Source of the DNA: Nevskiales bacterium
GTDB taxonomy: Bacteria > Pseudomonadota > Gammaproteobacteria > Nevskiales > Nevskiaceae
DNA length: 64,000 nucleotides
Assembly: GCA_028698335.1 (NCBI GenBank)
Contig: JAQVDP010000018.1
Coordinates: 23,338 to 87,337, forward strand
Direction: 5' to 3'
This document shows positions 38,140-47,556 of this stretch, one piece after another. Positions within the stretch are counted from its first letter, which is position 1; every line of letters begins with the position of its first letter. The notes below the pieces were generated by a model. It was not told the DNA's origin and ran no database searches. It worked only from the letters and a program-made list of their open reading frames with translations. A program made the position numbers and the translations under genes.

Positions 38140-39063
38140 CTACTGCAGCGGCACGCTGAAACGCGCAGTCTTGTTCGAGCGCGTGAACGGGGCGGTTTCG
38201 ATACGCTGACCGTTGTAGTGGACGATCACGCCGGGCGCATTGCCGAGGAACACGTTCAGCGGCATCGTGCCGCTGACCAATTCCTCGCTTCCGCCCTGGC
38301 GCATCGCATTGAGCAGGGTCTTGCCGTCGGCATCGTCGACCCGGACCCACGACGTCTCGGTGAACTGCAGACGGACGCCACGATCGCCGACGACCGCGGG
38401 GGTCGTTGCAGCGGTGGCGGTTTCCGCGGGAGCGGCGGTCGCCGCCGCCTCGTCCGCGACCGGCTCGTCTTCAGCCGCCGGAGGCTCGGTCGCGACCGGC
38501 TCGGCTGCAAGCGGCTGCGCTTCCTCTGCCGCGGGTTCGGTCATCACGTCGGTCAGCGGAATCGGCATCTGCTCTTCGCCCAGCGCCGGGACCTGGACAT
38601 CGGGGTATCCGGTCCGGTCCGAGCCGCTGAACCAGATGAACGCACTGGCTCCGATCGCAATCAGCACGAGCACGACCGCCATCACCACCGGCAGGCGGCT
38701 GCTCGAACCCAGCTCGGTTCCGGACGCCAGCCGCAACTTCGACGGCGCGGTCGGCAGTTGCTGCACCACCCGCCCGGAATAGGCGGCGATCAGGGCGTCG
38801 TCGTCGATCTCCAGCACCTTGGCGCACTTGCGGTAGTAGCCGCGCACGTACACCGGCTCGAGCAGGGCGTCGAAATCGTCGCGTTCCAGGGCTTCGAGCG
38901 TATGCCGGGCCAGCTTGGTCTGCGCCGCCAGATCATCGACGGACCAATGCCGACGCTCACGTGCGACGCGGATCTGCGCGCCGGGGCTGGGGCTCGGCGC
39001 GGGGCCCGGCGTATGCTCGTGCGTACCTTCAGGGTGCTGATGTTCCGATGTCTCGCTGCTCAT
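38140..39063 (-). CDS. rodZ: RodZ-like cytoskeletal protein
   Basis: A 307-residue single-pass membrane protein linking MreB to the cell-wall machinery. The N-terminal HTH domain ([20 protein letters not shown] through [19 protein letters not shown], about 29-85) is the RodZ cytosolic head. One transmembrane helix lies at about 124-144. An Ala/Pro/Glu-rich linker follows, then the C-terminal beta domain ([21 protein letters not shown]4115). It overlaps pilW by TGATG; ATG 39063 was chosen over the adjoining GTG. Confidence 0.92.
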   Translation of the reverse strand: MSSETSEHQHPEGTHEHTPGPAPSPSPGAQIRVARERRHWSVDDLAAQTKLARHTLEALERDDFDALLEPVYVRGYYRKCAKVLEIDDDALIAAYSGRVVQQLPTAPSKLRLASGTELGSSSRLPVVMAVVLVLIAIGASAFIWFSGSDRTGYPDVQVPALGEEQMPIPLTDVMTEPAAEEAQPLAAEPVATEPPAAEDEPVADEAAATAAPAETATAATTPAVVGDRGVRLQFTETSWVRVDDADGKTLLNAMRQGGSEELVSGTMPLNVFLGNAPGVIVHYNGQRIETAPFTRSNKTARFSVPLQ

Positions 39064-39839
39064 CACGGGCTCACTTCAAAAGAGGCTGCCTCAACGGATT
39101 CCGGGAACTCCGACTTCAGCCGTCGCTCATAGCGACGTGCCGTTTCCAGATCGCCCAGTTCCCGTTCGGTGCGGGCTGCAATGAACAACAGCTCCGCGGT
39201 TGCATTCGACTGCAGGTCGTAACGCTGCAAGAAAGCGCGTGCCCGCAGGTAATCGGTCTTGCGAAAGCTGATCGACGCCATCTGCGCCAACGCCTCGCGG
39301 TATTGCGGAGCGATCTTCAGGGCTTCCCGAAGATAGATCTCCGCCTTGTCGAGATTATGGGCCTTGATGCAGGTCCCGGCGTTGGTCCAGGCCGCCTCCG
39401 GGGTCGGATAGGTCGGATCCTTGGCCGCGGCCAGCAGCAGCAGCTCCGCCTCTTCGTACCGGCCCACACTGCACAGAAAGACCCCGAAGTTGTTTTTCAG
39501 CGCGGGATCGCCCGGACTCAGATCCAGCGCCTCCCGGAAGTGCCGCTCGGCTTTCTTGCTTTCACCGAGATTCTGGTAGACGTAGGCGATCGCGGCATGC
39601 GTCTCGGGCAGCGAATCATCCTGGTCCAGCGCCCGCTCGAGCTTGTCGAGCGCCACCGAAAAATGCCCCTGCTGCGCGTAGTTGATGCCCAGCTGGGTGT
39701 TGACCCGCGCCGCGTTCTGCATGTCGCCGCGCGACATCGACGACCCGCAGGCGCTCAGGAGCAGCGCCGCCGTCGTCGCGACGATCGCGCTCAGACGCAT
39801 GGGCATCGCCACTCGAGCCCGCCGCCGGGCCACGTGCAT
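39063..39839 (-). CDS. pilW: PilW/PilF, type IV pilus biogenesis TPR lipoprotein
   Basis: A 258-residue TPR lipoprotein that stabilises the PilQ secretin or pili (PilF in Pseudomonas, PilW in Neisseria). ATG 39839 is supported by GGAGG 7 nt upstream and yields a signal peptide ending in LLLSAC. TPR units include NYAQQGHFSVALDKLERAL, AYVYQNLGESKKAERHFREA and NNFGVFLCSVGRYEEAE. It sits between rlmN and rodZ as in most gammaproteobacteria, and links this block functionally to the Pil-Chp genes. Confidence 0.92.
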   Translation of the reverse strand: MHVARRRARVAMPMRLSAIVATTAALLLSACGSSMSRGDMQNAARVNTQLGINYAQQGHFSVALDKLERALDQDDSLPETHAAIAYVYQNLGESKKAERHFREALDLSPGDPALKNNFGVFLCSVGRYEEAELLLLAAAKDPTYPTPEAAWTNAGTCIKAHNLDKAEIYLREALKIAPQYREALAQMASISFRKTDYLRARAFLQRYDLQSNATAELLFIAARTERELGDLETARRYERRLKSEFPESVEAASFEVSP

Positions 39840-39879
39840 CGGGACGCCTCCGCACCCCGGCCTGGAATCGCCGGTGCAG

Positions 39880-41031
39880 TCACTGCACCACCACCGGAAT
39901 GCCACGCAGGCGCTTCTTCTGCCTGGACTGGACCCGGCCGACAAGCTGACCGCAGGCGGCGTCGATGTCGTCGCCGCGGGTCTTGCGGGTGGTCGTCAGG
40001 ATGTGTTTCGCGCGCAGGATTTCCGCAAACGCCTGGATCGTGTCGCGGCTCGAACGGCGGTATTCCGATCCCGGGAACGGGTTGAACGGAATCAGGTTGA
40101 CCTTGGCCGGCATGCCCGCGAGCAGCTTGGCGAGCTGGCGCGCGTGCTCGGGCTTGTCGTTGATGCCATCGAGCATCACGTACTCGTAGACGATATGGGT
40201 CTTGCGATCCTTGCCCGCCGTGTAACGGCGGCAGGCCGCCATCAGCTCGGCCAGCGGATACTTGCGATTGATCGGCACCAGCTCGTTGCGCAGCGCGTCG
40301 TTGGGCGCGTGCAGCGACACCGCGAGCGCGGTATCGACGTCCTCGCGCAGCCGGTCCATGAACGACACCAGGCCCGAGGTCGAGATCGTGACCCGGCGCT
40401 TGGACAGGCCAAAACCGAAGTCGTCGAGCAGGATCCGGATCGCCGGCAGCACCGCGTTGTAGTTCGCCAGCGGCTCGCCCATGCCCATGAAGACAATGTT
40501 CGAGATCACCCGCTCGTTCTGGAAGTCACCACCCAGGGTCCGCGCCGCGAACCAGACCTGCGCGATGATCTCGGCGGTGGTCATGTTGCGGTTCAGTCCC
40601 TGCTGCGCGGTCGAGCAGAACGAACAGTCCATCGCACAACCGACCTGCGAGCTGATGCACAGCGTCGCCCGGCCTTCCTCCGGGATGTAGACGGTCTCGA
40701 TCGCGTTGCCGCCGTCGAGGCGCAACACCCACTTGCGGGTGCCGTCCTGGGACACCTGTTCGGTGACCAGTTCCGGCGTACGGATCTCGAACAGCTCCGC
40801 CATGCGCTCGCGCAGGGCCTTCGAGATGTTGGTCATCTCGTCGAAGCTGTCCTTGCCGCGACGGTAGATCCACTGCATGACCTGATCCGCGCGATAGGGT
40901 TTCTCGCCCATCGCCGCGAAGGCGTCACGCAGCTGCTGGCGATCCAGACCGAACAGGTTGACGGGGGCCGAGGCGGGACGCGCCCCGCCGGCAGTCGCTG
41001 GCGCGTTCGCTGTCATCGCCTCGGTCCCCAT
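39880..41031 (-). CDS. rlmN: Dual-specificity rRNA/tRNA methyltransferase RlmN
   Basis: A 383-residue radical SAM enzyme that methylates C2 of A2503 in 23S rRNA and A37 in tRNAs. The SAM cluster motif CAMDCSFC follows ATLCISSQVG. MGMGEPLANY, SLHAPND and the C-terminal catalytic cysteine region (TRGDDIDAACGQL) are present. ATG 41031 was chosen because the longer frame runs into ndk; ATG 41016, preceded by GAGG, is an alternative start. Confidence 0.95.
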   Translation of the reverse strand: MGTEAMTANAPATAGGARPASAPVNLFGLDRQQLRDAFAAMGEKPYRADQVMQWIYRRGKDSFDEMTNISKALRERMAELFEIRTPELVTEQVSQDGTRKWVLRLDGGNAIETVYIPEEGRATLCISSQVGCAMDCSFCSTAQQGLNRNMTTAEIIAQVWFAARTLGGDFQNERVISNIVFMGMGEPLANYNAVLPAIRILLDDFGFGLSKRRVTISTSGLVSFMDRLREDVDTALAVSLHAPNDALRNELVPINRKYPLAELMAACRRYTAGKDRKTHIVYEYVMLDGINDKPEHARQLAKLLAGMPAKVNLIPFNPFPGSEYRRSSRDTIQAFAEILRAKHILTTTRKTRGDDIDAACGQLVGRVQSRQKKRLRGIPVVVQ

Positions 41032-41053
41032 GTCGTCACCCGGCGTCAGACGC

Positions 41054-41485
41054 TCAGCGCGTCCGCGGGCACAGCTCGGTGCTGCGGAAGAAATACGCGA
41101 TCTCGATCTGCGCATTCTCGAGGCTGTCCGAACCGTGGCAGGCGTTCTCGTCGATCGACTCGGCGAAGTCGGCGCGGATCGTACCCGGCTCGGCCTTCTT
41201 CGGATCGGTCGCGCCCATGATGTCACGGTAGGTCGCCACGGCGTTCTCGCCCTCGAGCGCCATCACCATCACCGGACCGCTGGTCATGAAGCTCACCAGA
41301 TCGCCGAAGAAGGGGCGCTCCTTGTGCACCGCGTAGAAGCCCTCGGCCTCGCCCTGGGTCAGATGGGTCATGCGCGCGGCGATGACCTTGAGGCCGGCCT
41401 TTTCAATGCGCGCAATGATGTCGCCGATCGCGTTCTTGGCAACTGCGTCGGGCTTGAGAATGGAAAGCGTACGTTCGAGCGACAC
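41054..41485 (-). CDS. ndk: Nucleoside diphosphate kinase
   Basis: A 143-residue enzyme, the standard bacterial length. GTG 41485 was chosen because AAGGAG stands about 7 nt upstream and [13 protein letters not shown] is the family N-terminus. The active-site phospho-histidine is H117 in [31 protein letters not shown] is the nucleotide-binding block. It transfers gamma-phosphates among nucleotides. Confidence 0.97.
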   Translation of the reverse strand: MSLERTLSILKPDAVAKNAIGDIIARIEKAGLKVIAARMTHLTQGEAEGFYAVHKERPFFGDLVSFMTSGPVMVMALEGENAVATYRDIMGATDPKKAEPGTIRADFAESIDENACHGSDSLENAQIEIAYFFRSTELCPRTR

Positions 41486-41563
41486 TGCGAGACTCCTTGA
41501 ATCCTGTCGAAATAATTGAGAGCAAACAAACTGTACTGGCGCACCACGAAGGCGAGCCAATAG

Positions 41564-41595
41564 AAAAATCAGGCCCGGCGGAGTTCCGCCAGGCC
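41564..41595 (-). terminator. Strong Rho-independent terminator upstream of ndk
   Basis: On the minus strand GGCCTGGCGG, loop AACT, CCGCCGGGCC pairs over 10 bp (one G-U pair) and is followed by TGATTTTT. It ends the iscA transcript or the candidate RNA about 80 nt before the ndk start, implying that ndk has its own promoter after it. Confidence 0.85.
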
Positions 41596-41794
41596 CTGGA
41601 CTTCAGACACCTGCCCTGTTCACCACCCTTGCGTCCCGTCGCGGCACGGCGGTCGTCCGCATCCATGGCATTGCATGCACCCTGACGGGGCAACACGGCA
41701 TCTGCGTTCGGGAGCGATCGGCGCACCAAGTCTCGGGACCGAGCCCCGGGCTGTCAGGCAGCAAACAGGATCAAGGTCATCAGGCCAGGAAAAT
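41564..41794 (-). ncRNA. Candidate structured RNA between iscA and ndk
   Basis: No reading frame explains this stretch of the roughly 400-nt gap. It is bounded by a good promoter (TTGCCG-18 nt-TACAAT, 41801-41830) and a strong terminator (41564-41595). The approximately 230-nt transcript can form local hairpins, such as CTCG-GTCC-CGAG and GCGG-ACGA-CCGC. It also has a long-range pairing of CCTGTTTGC near its 5' end with GCAA and ACAGG near its 3' end. I could not match it to 6S, tmRNA, SRP or RNase P RNA. It could also be a long ndk leader with an attenuator. Confidence 0.3.
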
Positions 41795-41800
41795 CAGCTA

Positions 41801-41830
41801 ATTGTACCTTCCGCGGCGGCACTGCGGCAA
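41801..41830 (-). promoter_or_regulatory. Candidate sigma-70 promoter for the iscA-ndk intergenic RNA
   Basis: Minus-strand TTGCCG (41825-41830), 18-nt spacer and TACAAT (41801-41806). The -10 matches the consensus at five of six positions. Transcription would start near 41794. Confidence 0.45.
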
Positions 41831-41889
41831 CGCAACATCAACCGCCCCGCACCGCGAATCCCGCGCCCCGGGCGCAGGCATGCGGTCGA

Positions 41890-42213
41890 TCAGACGGTGA
41901 AACTCTCGCCGCAGCCGCAATAGGCTTTCGCCTTCGGATTGAGGAACTTGAAGGCCTCGTTCAGACCCTGCTTCTGATAGTCGAGGGTCAGTCCGTCGAG
42001 CAGCGACAGATCGTCACGCCGTACCACGACGGTTGCGCCGTGCTGCTCGAACACGGTGTCGTCGGCCTCGATCGCATCGGCGTAATCCAGCGTGTAGGCA
42101 TAGCCGGAGCAGCCGGACTTGCGCACCCCGACCCGCAGACCCAATCCGTTCCCACGCTGGGCGATCTGCTGCCGGATGCGCTCGGCAGCCTGCGTTGTCA
42201 ACTGAACACTCAT
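41890..42213 (-). CDS. iscA: IscA/ErpA-type A-type iron-sulfur carrier
   Basis: A 107-residue HesB/IscA-fold protein. All three ligand cysteines are present: C35 (RKSGCSGYAY), C99 and C101 (YCGCGESF). It receives or transfers Fe-S clusters to client proteins. It lies 6 nt downstream of the IscU-like gene and ends the cysE-isc unit. The FKFLNPKAKAYCGCG end resembles IscA more than ErpA, but the call between them is not firm. Confidence 0.92.
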   Translation of the reverse strand: MSVQLTTQAAERIRQQIAQRGNGLGLRVGVRKSGCSGYAYTLDYADAIEADDTVFEQHGATVVVRRDDLSLLDGLTLDYQKQGLNEAFKFLNPKAKAYCGCGESFTV

Positions 42214-42219
42214 ATTTAT

Positions 42220-42600
42220 TCAACCACTTATGCGCTTGACCAAGGCCAGGACCAAATCCTCGCCCATCAGCGCACAATGGGCCTTGTCGTCGGTGATTTC
42301 AAGGGCTTGCCGCAGATCCGCGGCCGTCAGCCGATGAACGCGGGGATCGGCGCCGACGAGCTGTTCGGCCACCCACTGCCCGACGGCGATCGTCACCGGA
42401 CAGCCGTAGGCCTGGAACCGCACGTCCACCACCCGCCCGCCGGCCAGCTGGGCGTACAGACGCAACCGCCCCCGCGCGGCGGGACTGCCGGCCTCGACGA
42501 CCACGACATCCGCCGCCGCCATCAGCTCGCCGGCTCGCGCCGGCGCCTCGAACCGCGCCCAGACCGGTTCCGGATAGCCGAACACGTTCTCGCGATTCAT
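42220..42600 (-). CDS. Degenerate IscU/NifU-N-like scaffold lacking the first ligand cysteine
   Basis: A 126-residue protein recognisable as IscU-like from [20 protein letters not shown] (C67, matching IscU C63) and [15 protein letters not shown] (C109, matching C106). The first cysteine region, PACGD in IscU, reads PAARG (residues 40-44), so both the C37 and D39 equivalents are lost. The Hsc66-binding LPPVK loop is also absent. It starts in an ATGA overlap with iscS. It may be a sulfur or cluster transfer protein, or a scaffold with altered ligands; typical assembly on three cysteines is excluded by sequence. Confidence 0.8.
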   Translation of the reverse strand: MNRENVFGYPEPVWARFEAPARAGELMAAADVVVVEAGSPAARGRLRLYAQLAGGRVVDVRFQAYGCPVTIAVGQWVAEQLVGADPRVHRLTAADLRQALEITDDKAHCALMGEDLVLALVKRISG

Positions 42601-43769
42601 GCCGCCCCCCCGTCCGGTGCCAGCTGTCGCAACCAGCTGACCTCGTCGATCACCCGCTGCGCCGCCCGATCGACCTGCTCCGGAGTGGTCCACCGCCCCA
42701 ACGAGAACCGCAGCGACGAAGCCGCGGTTTCATCGTCACGTCCCAGAGCCCGCAGGACGTAGGACGGCTCCCGTGTCGCCGACGAGCAGGCCGAACCGCT
42801 CGAAACGGCCAGATCCGACAGGCGCGCACGCAGGGATTCTCCTTCCGCCCCCGCGAAGCTGACGTTGAGGACATGCGGCGCCAGATGCCCGACCGAACCA
42901 TTGCGCGCGATTGCCGGCAGCACCGACATGGCCTGCCACAACCGTTCGCGCAGCGCTGTCACACGCTCCGCGTCGGCGGCCATCGTCTTCCGCGCCAGGG
43001 CGAACGCCCGCCCCATGCCGACGATCTGGTGCGTCGCCAGGGTGCCCGACCGCATGCCCTGCTCGTGACCGCCGCCGTGCATCTGCGGCGCCAGACGCGC
43101 GCGCGGCCGCTTGCGCACGAACAGCGCGCCGATGCCCTTGGGACCATAGACCTTGTGCGCCGAAAGACTCAGCAGGTCGACCGGCGTTGCCGCCAGGTCG
43201 ATCGGCAGCTTGCCGGCGGCCTGCACGGCGTCCACGTGAAACAGCACGCCACGTTCGCGCAGACGGGGCGCCAGCTCGGTGATCGGATTGATCACCCCGG
43301 TCTCGTTGTTCACCCACATCAGCGACACCAGCACGGTCGACGGACGCAGCGCATCGAGCACCTGCCCGGCCCGGATCAGCCCGTCGCGGTCCGGTTCCAG
43401 ATAGGTCACCGCGACGCCACGGGTTTCCAGGTAGCGGCAGGTGTCGAGCACCGCCTTGTGCTCGATGCGACTGCTGATCACATGCGCGCCGTCGCCGCCG
43501 CGGAATTCCAGAGCGCCCTTGATCGCGAGGTTGTTGGCCTCGGTGGCGCCGGAGGTCCAGACGATTTCCTCGGCCGCCGCCCCGATCAGCGCGGCCACCT
43601 CGGCCCGCGCCGCCTCGACCGCCGCGCGGGCCGCACGGCCCGGTGCATGGTCCGACGCCGGGTTGCCATAGCCGTCGACCGTACCCAGCCACGGCAGCAT
43701 CGCCTCGCGCACGGCCGGATCCAGCGGCGTCGTCGCCGCGTAGTCGAGATAGATCAACGCGTCCGTCAT
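42597..43769 (-). CDS. iscS: Cysteine desulfurase IscS
   Basis: A 390-residue PLP enzyme that takes sulfur from cysteine. It matches canonical IscS best: [18 protein letters not shown] at the N-terminus, [15 protein letters not shown], the PLP lysine in [12 protein letters not shown], and the active-site cysteine C328 in [21 protein letters not shown]. It starts in an ATGA overlap with the preceding desulfurase gene; the longer frame upstream is an artefact. It is translationally linked to the IscU-like gene. Confidence 0.93.
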   Translation of the reverse strand: MTDALIYLDYAATTPLDPAVREAMLPWLGTVDGYGNPASDHAPGRAARAAVEAARAEVAALIGAAAEEIVWTSGATEANNLAIKGALEFRGGDGAHVISSRIEHKAVLDTCRYLETRGVAVTYLEPDRDGLIRAGQVLDALRPSTVLVSLMWVNNETGVINPITELAPRLRERGVLFHVDAVQAAGKLPIDLAATPVDLLSLSAHKVYGPKGIGALFVRKRPRARLAPQMHGGGHEQGMRSGTLATHQIVGMGRAFALARKTMAADAERVTALRERLWQAMSVLPAIARNGSVGHLAPHVLNVSFAGAEGESLRARLSDLAVSSGSACSSATREPSYVLRALGRDDETAASSLRFSLGRWTTPEQVDRAAQRVIDEVSWLRQLAPDGGAA

Positions 43770-44890
43770 CGCTGCCCGGCCAGTTCCCGGAGGGCCTGGA
43801 GGAAGCGATCGACCTCCTCTTCGCGGTTGCGCTGCCCGAAGCTGACACGGATTGCGCCGAAGGCGATGTCGCGCGGATACCCCATGGCCAGCAGCACATG
43901 GCTTGGCTCGCCCTTGCCGCTGGCGCAGGCCGAGCCGCTGGACACACCGAAGCCGCGCCGGTCGAGTTGCATCAGCAGCGCCTCGCCCTCGAATCCCTCG
44001 AGCGCGAACTGCAGCGTGTTCGGCAGTCGCGGCGCGCCAGCGCCGAAGATGCACACCCCGGGCAGTGCCGCCAGACCGGCTTCGAGACGGTCGCGCAGCG
44101 CCAGCACATGGGCCGCTCGCGCCTCCAGCTCGACGCGCGCCAGCTCGGCCGCGACGCCGAAGCCGACGATGGCGGCGACATTCTCGGTGCCGCCGCGCAG
44201 GCCGCGCTCCTGCGGCCCGCCGTGATGCTGCGGGGCGAGCTCGATCTCGTTGCGGGCGATCAACGCGCCGATGCCCTTGGGGCCGTAAAGCTTGTGCGCG
44301 GACAGGCTCATCGTATCGGCGCCCAGCGCGCGGAAGTCGAGCGGAATCTTGCCCGCGGCCTGCACCGCGTCGACGTGCAGCATCGCGCCGGCGGCATGAC
44401 CCAGCGCCGCCGCGCGGTTGACGTCCTGCAGCACACCGGTCTCGTTGTTGGCGCGCATCAGCGCGACGAGCCTGACGCCGCCGGCGGCCAGCTGCCTCTC
44501 GAACGCCGCCCAGTCCACGATCCCGGTTGCGTCGACCGCGATCGGCTCGACCCGCCAGCCGCGCCGGGTCAGCGACTCGGCGGCTTCCATCACCGCCGGA
44601 TGCTCGGTGGCGCCGTAGAGCACGCCCCCCGGTGCCAGCGGATCGGTCGCCCCCTTGATCGCGAGGTTGTTGGACTCGGTCCCGCCGGAGGTCCAGGTGA
44701 TCTCGGCGGCGCGACAGCCGACCAGATCGGCGAGCTGCTGGCGCGCCTGCTCGATCGCATCGCGCGCGGCCCGGCCGAAACGATGCACCGATGAAGGATT
44801 GCCGTAAGGTCCGGTCAGATACGGGGTCATCGCCTCCAGTACGCGCGGATCCAGCGGCGTGGTGGCGTTGTGGTCGAAGTAAACCGCCAC
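43766..44890 (-). CDS. Second cysteine desulfurase, IscS/NifS family
   Basis: A 374-residue homologue of the next gene. It has [36 protein letters not shown] lysine in [12 protein letters not shown] and the active-site cysteine C322 in [21 protein letters not shown]. Both paralogues keep all catalytic residues visible to me. The FDHNATTP opening is more NifS-like. It lies 4 nt downstream of cysE, so cysteine synthesis and desulfuration are co-expressed. Why two desulfurases are kept in tandem is unclear; one may serve another sulfur acceptor. Confidence 0.92.
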   Translation of the reverse strand: MAVYFDHNATTPLDPRVLEAMTPYLTGPYGNPSSVHRFGRAARDAIEQARQQLADLVGCRAAEITWTSGGTESNNLAIKGATDPLAPGGVLYGATEHPAVMEAAESLTRRGWRVEPIAVDATGIVDWAAFERQLAAGGVRLVALMRANNETGVLQDVNRAAALGHAAGAMLHVDAVQAAGKIPLDFRALGADTMSLSAHKLYGPKGIGALIARNEIELAPQHHGGPQERGLRGGTENVAAIVGFGVAAELARVELEARAAHVLALRDRLEAGLAALPGVCIFGAGAPRLPNTLQFALEGFEGEALLMQLDRRGFGVSSGSACASGKGEPSHVLLAMGYPRDIAFGAIRVSFGQRNREEEVDRFLQALRELAGQR

Positions 44891-44894
44891 GGCG

Positions 44895-45668
44895 CTACTC
44901 CGGATCGGCGGGCTTGTCGGCGTTGTCGCTGCAGAACTCCGGCAACTCGAGTTCGGACAGCGCGCTGTCCGGCATGGCCGCGTCGATCCGGTGCACCGAC
45001 CGGCTCAACTGCTGAACCCGTGCATCGAGCTGATGGATGTGGTCGAGCAGCGACGAAAACGCGCTGGCCACCGGATCGGGCATGTCGCGGGACAGGCCGT
45101 AGGCATCGAAGCCGAAATGCCTGGCCAGCGCCTGGACCGATTCCGAGGGGGCCTGCTGCTCGCGCACGATGCGGCCGGGGATGCCGACCGCGGTCGCGCC
45201 CGGCGGCACTTCCTTGACCACCACCGCATTCGACCCGATCCGCGCGCCCTCGCCGACGGTGAACGGCCCGAGCACCTTGGCGCCGGCGCCGACGACGACG
45301 TTGTTGCCGAGCGTCGGATGACGCTTGCCCTTGTTCCAGCTCGTGCCGCCCAGGGTCACGCCCTGATACAGCGTCACGTCGTCACCGATCTCGGCGGTTT
45401 CGCCGATCACGACGCCCATGCCGTGGTCGATGAAGAAGCGACGGCCGATGGTGGCACCGGGATGGATCTCGATGCCGGTGATCAGCCGCGCCAGGTTGGA
45501 ATTGAGCCGCGCAAGCCAGCGCAGCCCGTGCCGCCAGAGCCAGTGGCTGATCCGGTGCGACCAGACGGCATGCAGGCCCGGATAACAGGTGAGCACTTCC
45601 CAGGTGTTGCGCGCGGCCGGATCGCGCTCGAAAACACTGGAAATATCCTCACGGATGCGGGCAAACAT
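44895..45668 (-). CDS. cysE: Serine O-acetyltransferase
   Basis: A 257-residue left-handed beta-helix acetyltransferase for the first step of cysteine synthesis. [41 protein letters not shown] and [20 protein letters not shown] are the hexapeptide coils, including the catalytic His. The C-terminal region is longer than in minimal SATs and ends in an acidic tail. ATG 45668 matches the family start ([20 protein letters not shown]). It heads the cysE-iscS-iscS-iscU-iscA unit; iscR, normally next to it, is absent. Confidence 0.96.
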   Translation of the reverse strand: MFARIREDISSVFERDPAARNTWEVLTCYPGLHAVWSHRISHWLWRHGLRWLARLNSNLARLITGIEIHPGATIGRRFFIDHGMGVVIGETAEIGDDVTLYQGVTLGGTSWNKGKRHPTLGNNVVVGAGAKVLGPFTVGEGARIGSNAVVVKEVPPGATAVGIPGRIVREQQAPSESVQALARHFGFDAYGLSRDMPDPVASAFSSLLDHIHQLDARVQQLSRSVHRIDAAMPDSALSELELPEFCSDNADKPADPE

Positions 45669-45706
45669 GGGGCACCTCTGCGTAGCGCTCGAAAACGAGA
45701 CGGGCA

Positions 45707-45712
45707 ATTGTA
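45707..45712 (-). promoter_or_regulatory. Candidate -10 element of the cysE-isc operon
   Basis: Minus-strand TACAAT lies 39 nt before the cysE start, with no convincing -35 at 16-18 nt. This suggests an activator-dependent promoter, or chance. The cysE-trmJ gap holds nothing else clear apart from a short GC hairpin near trmJ. Confidence 0.3.
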
Positions 45713-45760
45713 GACCTTCCCGGTCCTGATTCGTGCGGACGCCCGGCGGCAAACTGCCGG

Positions 45761-46600
45761 TCAGTCGCCGTCGTCGCCGTGCTGCTCCGGCTCGCCCGCC
45801 AGCGGAATGCGACGCCGCTTGGGCTTCTCGATCGAGGTCAGAATGCCGCGCAGAATGTTCAGCTCGTTGCGATCCGGGCTCGCGCGATTGAAGAACGTCC
45901 GCAGCCGGCGCATCAGATGGCGCGGATTGGCCGGATCGAGAAAGCCGGTCGCCGACAGGATCCGCTGCAGATGTTCGTAGAAACGCTCCATGTCGTCGGC
46001 GGACGGCGGTGCGTACCAGGGATGTTCGGCCTTCGGCGCGCTGACCTGCACGTTCGGATAGGCCGCGCGGCGCAGCTCGTAGGCCATGATCTGCACCGCC
46101 TGCGACAGATTCAGCGACGTGTATCCCGGATTGGCCGGGATCAGGGTCGTCGCATGGCAGTGCTCGAGTTCGGCGTTGGTCAGACCGGTGCGCTCGCAGC
46201 CGAACACGAACGCCACCGGCGCCTCCCGGGTCAGCGACAACGCCCGCTGCGCCGCCGCCCAGGGCAGCATCGGCGCGTCGCCCAGATGGCGCGAGCGTGC
46301 CGACAACGCGACCACCCAGCCGCAATCGGAGACCGCGTCCGCCAGCGTCGGCACGACTCTGGCCGCCTGCAACACCGGCAGCGCATGGGCCGCGGTCGCA
46401 CGCGCCTGGGGATGCGGATAACGGTCCGGATTGACCAGAACCAGGTCATCGAGCCCCATCGTCAACATCGCCCGCGCCGTCGCGCCGATGTTGCCGGGAT
46501 GCTGGGTCTGGACCAGGACCACGCGAATGCGACTGAGCGGATCGGCGGGCGCCGACGATGACGATGACCGGGTTGCGGAATCTGGGGAGAGCTCGTTCAT
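45761..46600 (-). CDS. trmJ: tRNA (cytidine/uridine-2'-O-)-methyltransferase TrmJ
   Basis: A 279-residue SPOUT methyltransferase acting on position 32 of tRNAs. [48 protein letters not shown] and [20 protein letters not shown] are the knot-fold SAM motifs. The start at ATG 46600 follows the family; a Ser-rich stretch precedes the domain. It is divergent from suhB, as in many gammaproteobacteria. Confidence 0.95.
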   Translation of the reverse strand: MNELSPDSATRSSSSSAPADPLSRIRVVLVQTQHPGNIGATARAMLTMGLDDLVLVNPDRYPHPQARATAAHALPVLQAARVVPTLADAVSDCGWVVALSARSRHLGDAPMLPWAAAQRALSLTREAPVAFVFGCERTGLTNAELEHCHATTLIPANPGYTSLNLSQAVQIMAYELRRAAYPNVQVSAPKAEHPWYAPPSADDMERFYEHLQRILSATGFLDPANPRHLMRRLRTFFNRASPDRNELNILRGILTSIEKPKRRRIPLAGEPEQHGDDGD

Positions 46601-46657
46601 GCGTGATATTCTATTTGTTTCCTCCCCGCCCATTCCTCGGATTCCAAGACGGCCGCC

Positions 46658-47449
46658 ATGCATCCGCTGGTCAACATCGCTGTAATGGCTGCGCGCGCAG
46701 CCGGCAACTTCATCATGCGCAACTTCGACCGGGCCGATCAGCTCGCCGTCGAACGCAAGGCGCGCAACGACTTCGTCACCATGGTCGACCGCGGCGCGGA
46801 ATCGGAAATCATCCGCACCGTGCACAAGGCCTATCCGGATCACGCGATCCTGGCCGAGGAAAGCGGCGCCCGCGGCCAGAGCGACGTCACCTGGATCATC
46901 GACCCCCTCGACGGCACGACCAACTTCCTGCATCGCATTCCGCACTTCGCGGTGTCGATCGGCATCCAGGTCAAGGGCCGGCTCGAGCACGGCGTGATCT
47001 ACGCCCCGAGCACGCAGGATCTCTACGTCGCCACGCGCGGCGCCGGCGCACTGCTGAACAATCGCCGGATCCGCGTCAGCAGCTGCCGCGAACTCAGCTC
47101 GGCGCTGATCGGCACCGGCGTCCCGCTACGGGAGGAGTACCTGGACCGCTACCTGCCGCTGCTGCGCAACGTTGCCGAGCAGACCGCTGGCGTCCGCCGC
47201 GCCGGCGCCGCCGCGCTGGATCTGGCCTATGTGGCTTCGGGCCGCCTAGAAGGATTCTGGGAATTCAATCTGCAGCCCTGGGACATGGCCGCCGGAATGG
47301 TGCTGGTCCAGGAGGCCGGCGGCGTCGTCCGCGGACTCGACGGCAGCGAGGACCCGCTCAAGACCGGCAATATCTTCGCCTCGACCGTGGCGATGCTGCC
47401 GCAACTCGAGCCGCTGCTGGCCCTGCCCCCGCAAAGCGAGGCGACCTGA
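46658..47449 (+). CDS. suhB: Inositol-1-monophosphatase SuhB
   Basis: A 263-residue Mg-dependent phosphatase that also acts with Nus factors in rRNA antitermination. Metal ligands are in LAEESG (about E69), WIIDPLDGTTNF (about 83-94) and the C-terminal WDMAAG. ATG 46658 begins MHPLVNIAVMAARAAGNF, as in the family. It ends before a shared terminator with the convergent H-NS gene. Confidence 0.96.
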   Translation: MHPLVNIAVMAARAAGNFIMRNFDRADQLAVERKARNDFVTMVDRGAESEIIRTVHKAYPDHAILAEESGARGQSDVTWIIDPLDGTTNFLHRIPHFAVSIGIQVKGRLEHGVIYAPSTQDLYVATRGAGALLNNRRIRVSSCRELSSALIGTGVPLREEYLDRYLPLLRNVAEQTAGVRRAGAAALDLAYVASGRLEGFWEFNLQPWDMAAGMVLVQEAGGVVRGLDGSEDPLKTGNIFASTVAMLPQLEPLLALPPQSEAT

Positions 47450-47504
47450 TTCACCCCGCAGAATTCACCCCACCGATCCGGCGGCGATCCGAACACGCCG
47501 CCTG

Positions 47505-47541
47505 CAAAAAAATACCGGGCTCTAAGCCCGGTATTTTTTTG
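47505..47541. terminator. Bidirectional terminator between suhB and the H-NS-family gene
   Basis: A run of seven A residues, ATACCGGGC, loop, GCCCGGTAT and a run of T residues form a near-perfect symmetrical hairpin (stem 47512-47534) that can end transcription from both sides. Confidence 0.92.
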
Positions 47542-47556
47542 CCTGGAAGCTCTGGA

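Noticed and set aside
41564..41794. 6S RNA between iscA and ndk
   Set aside because: A CTCGGTCC-CGAG hairpin recalls part of E. coli 6S, but the closing stem and overall order of elements do not match what I know of 6S. Left as an unnamed candidate RNA.
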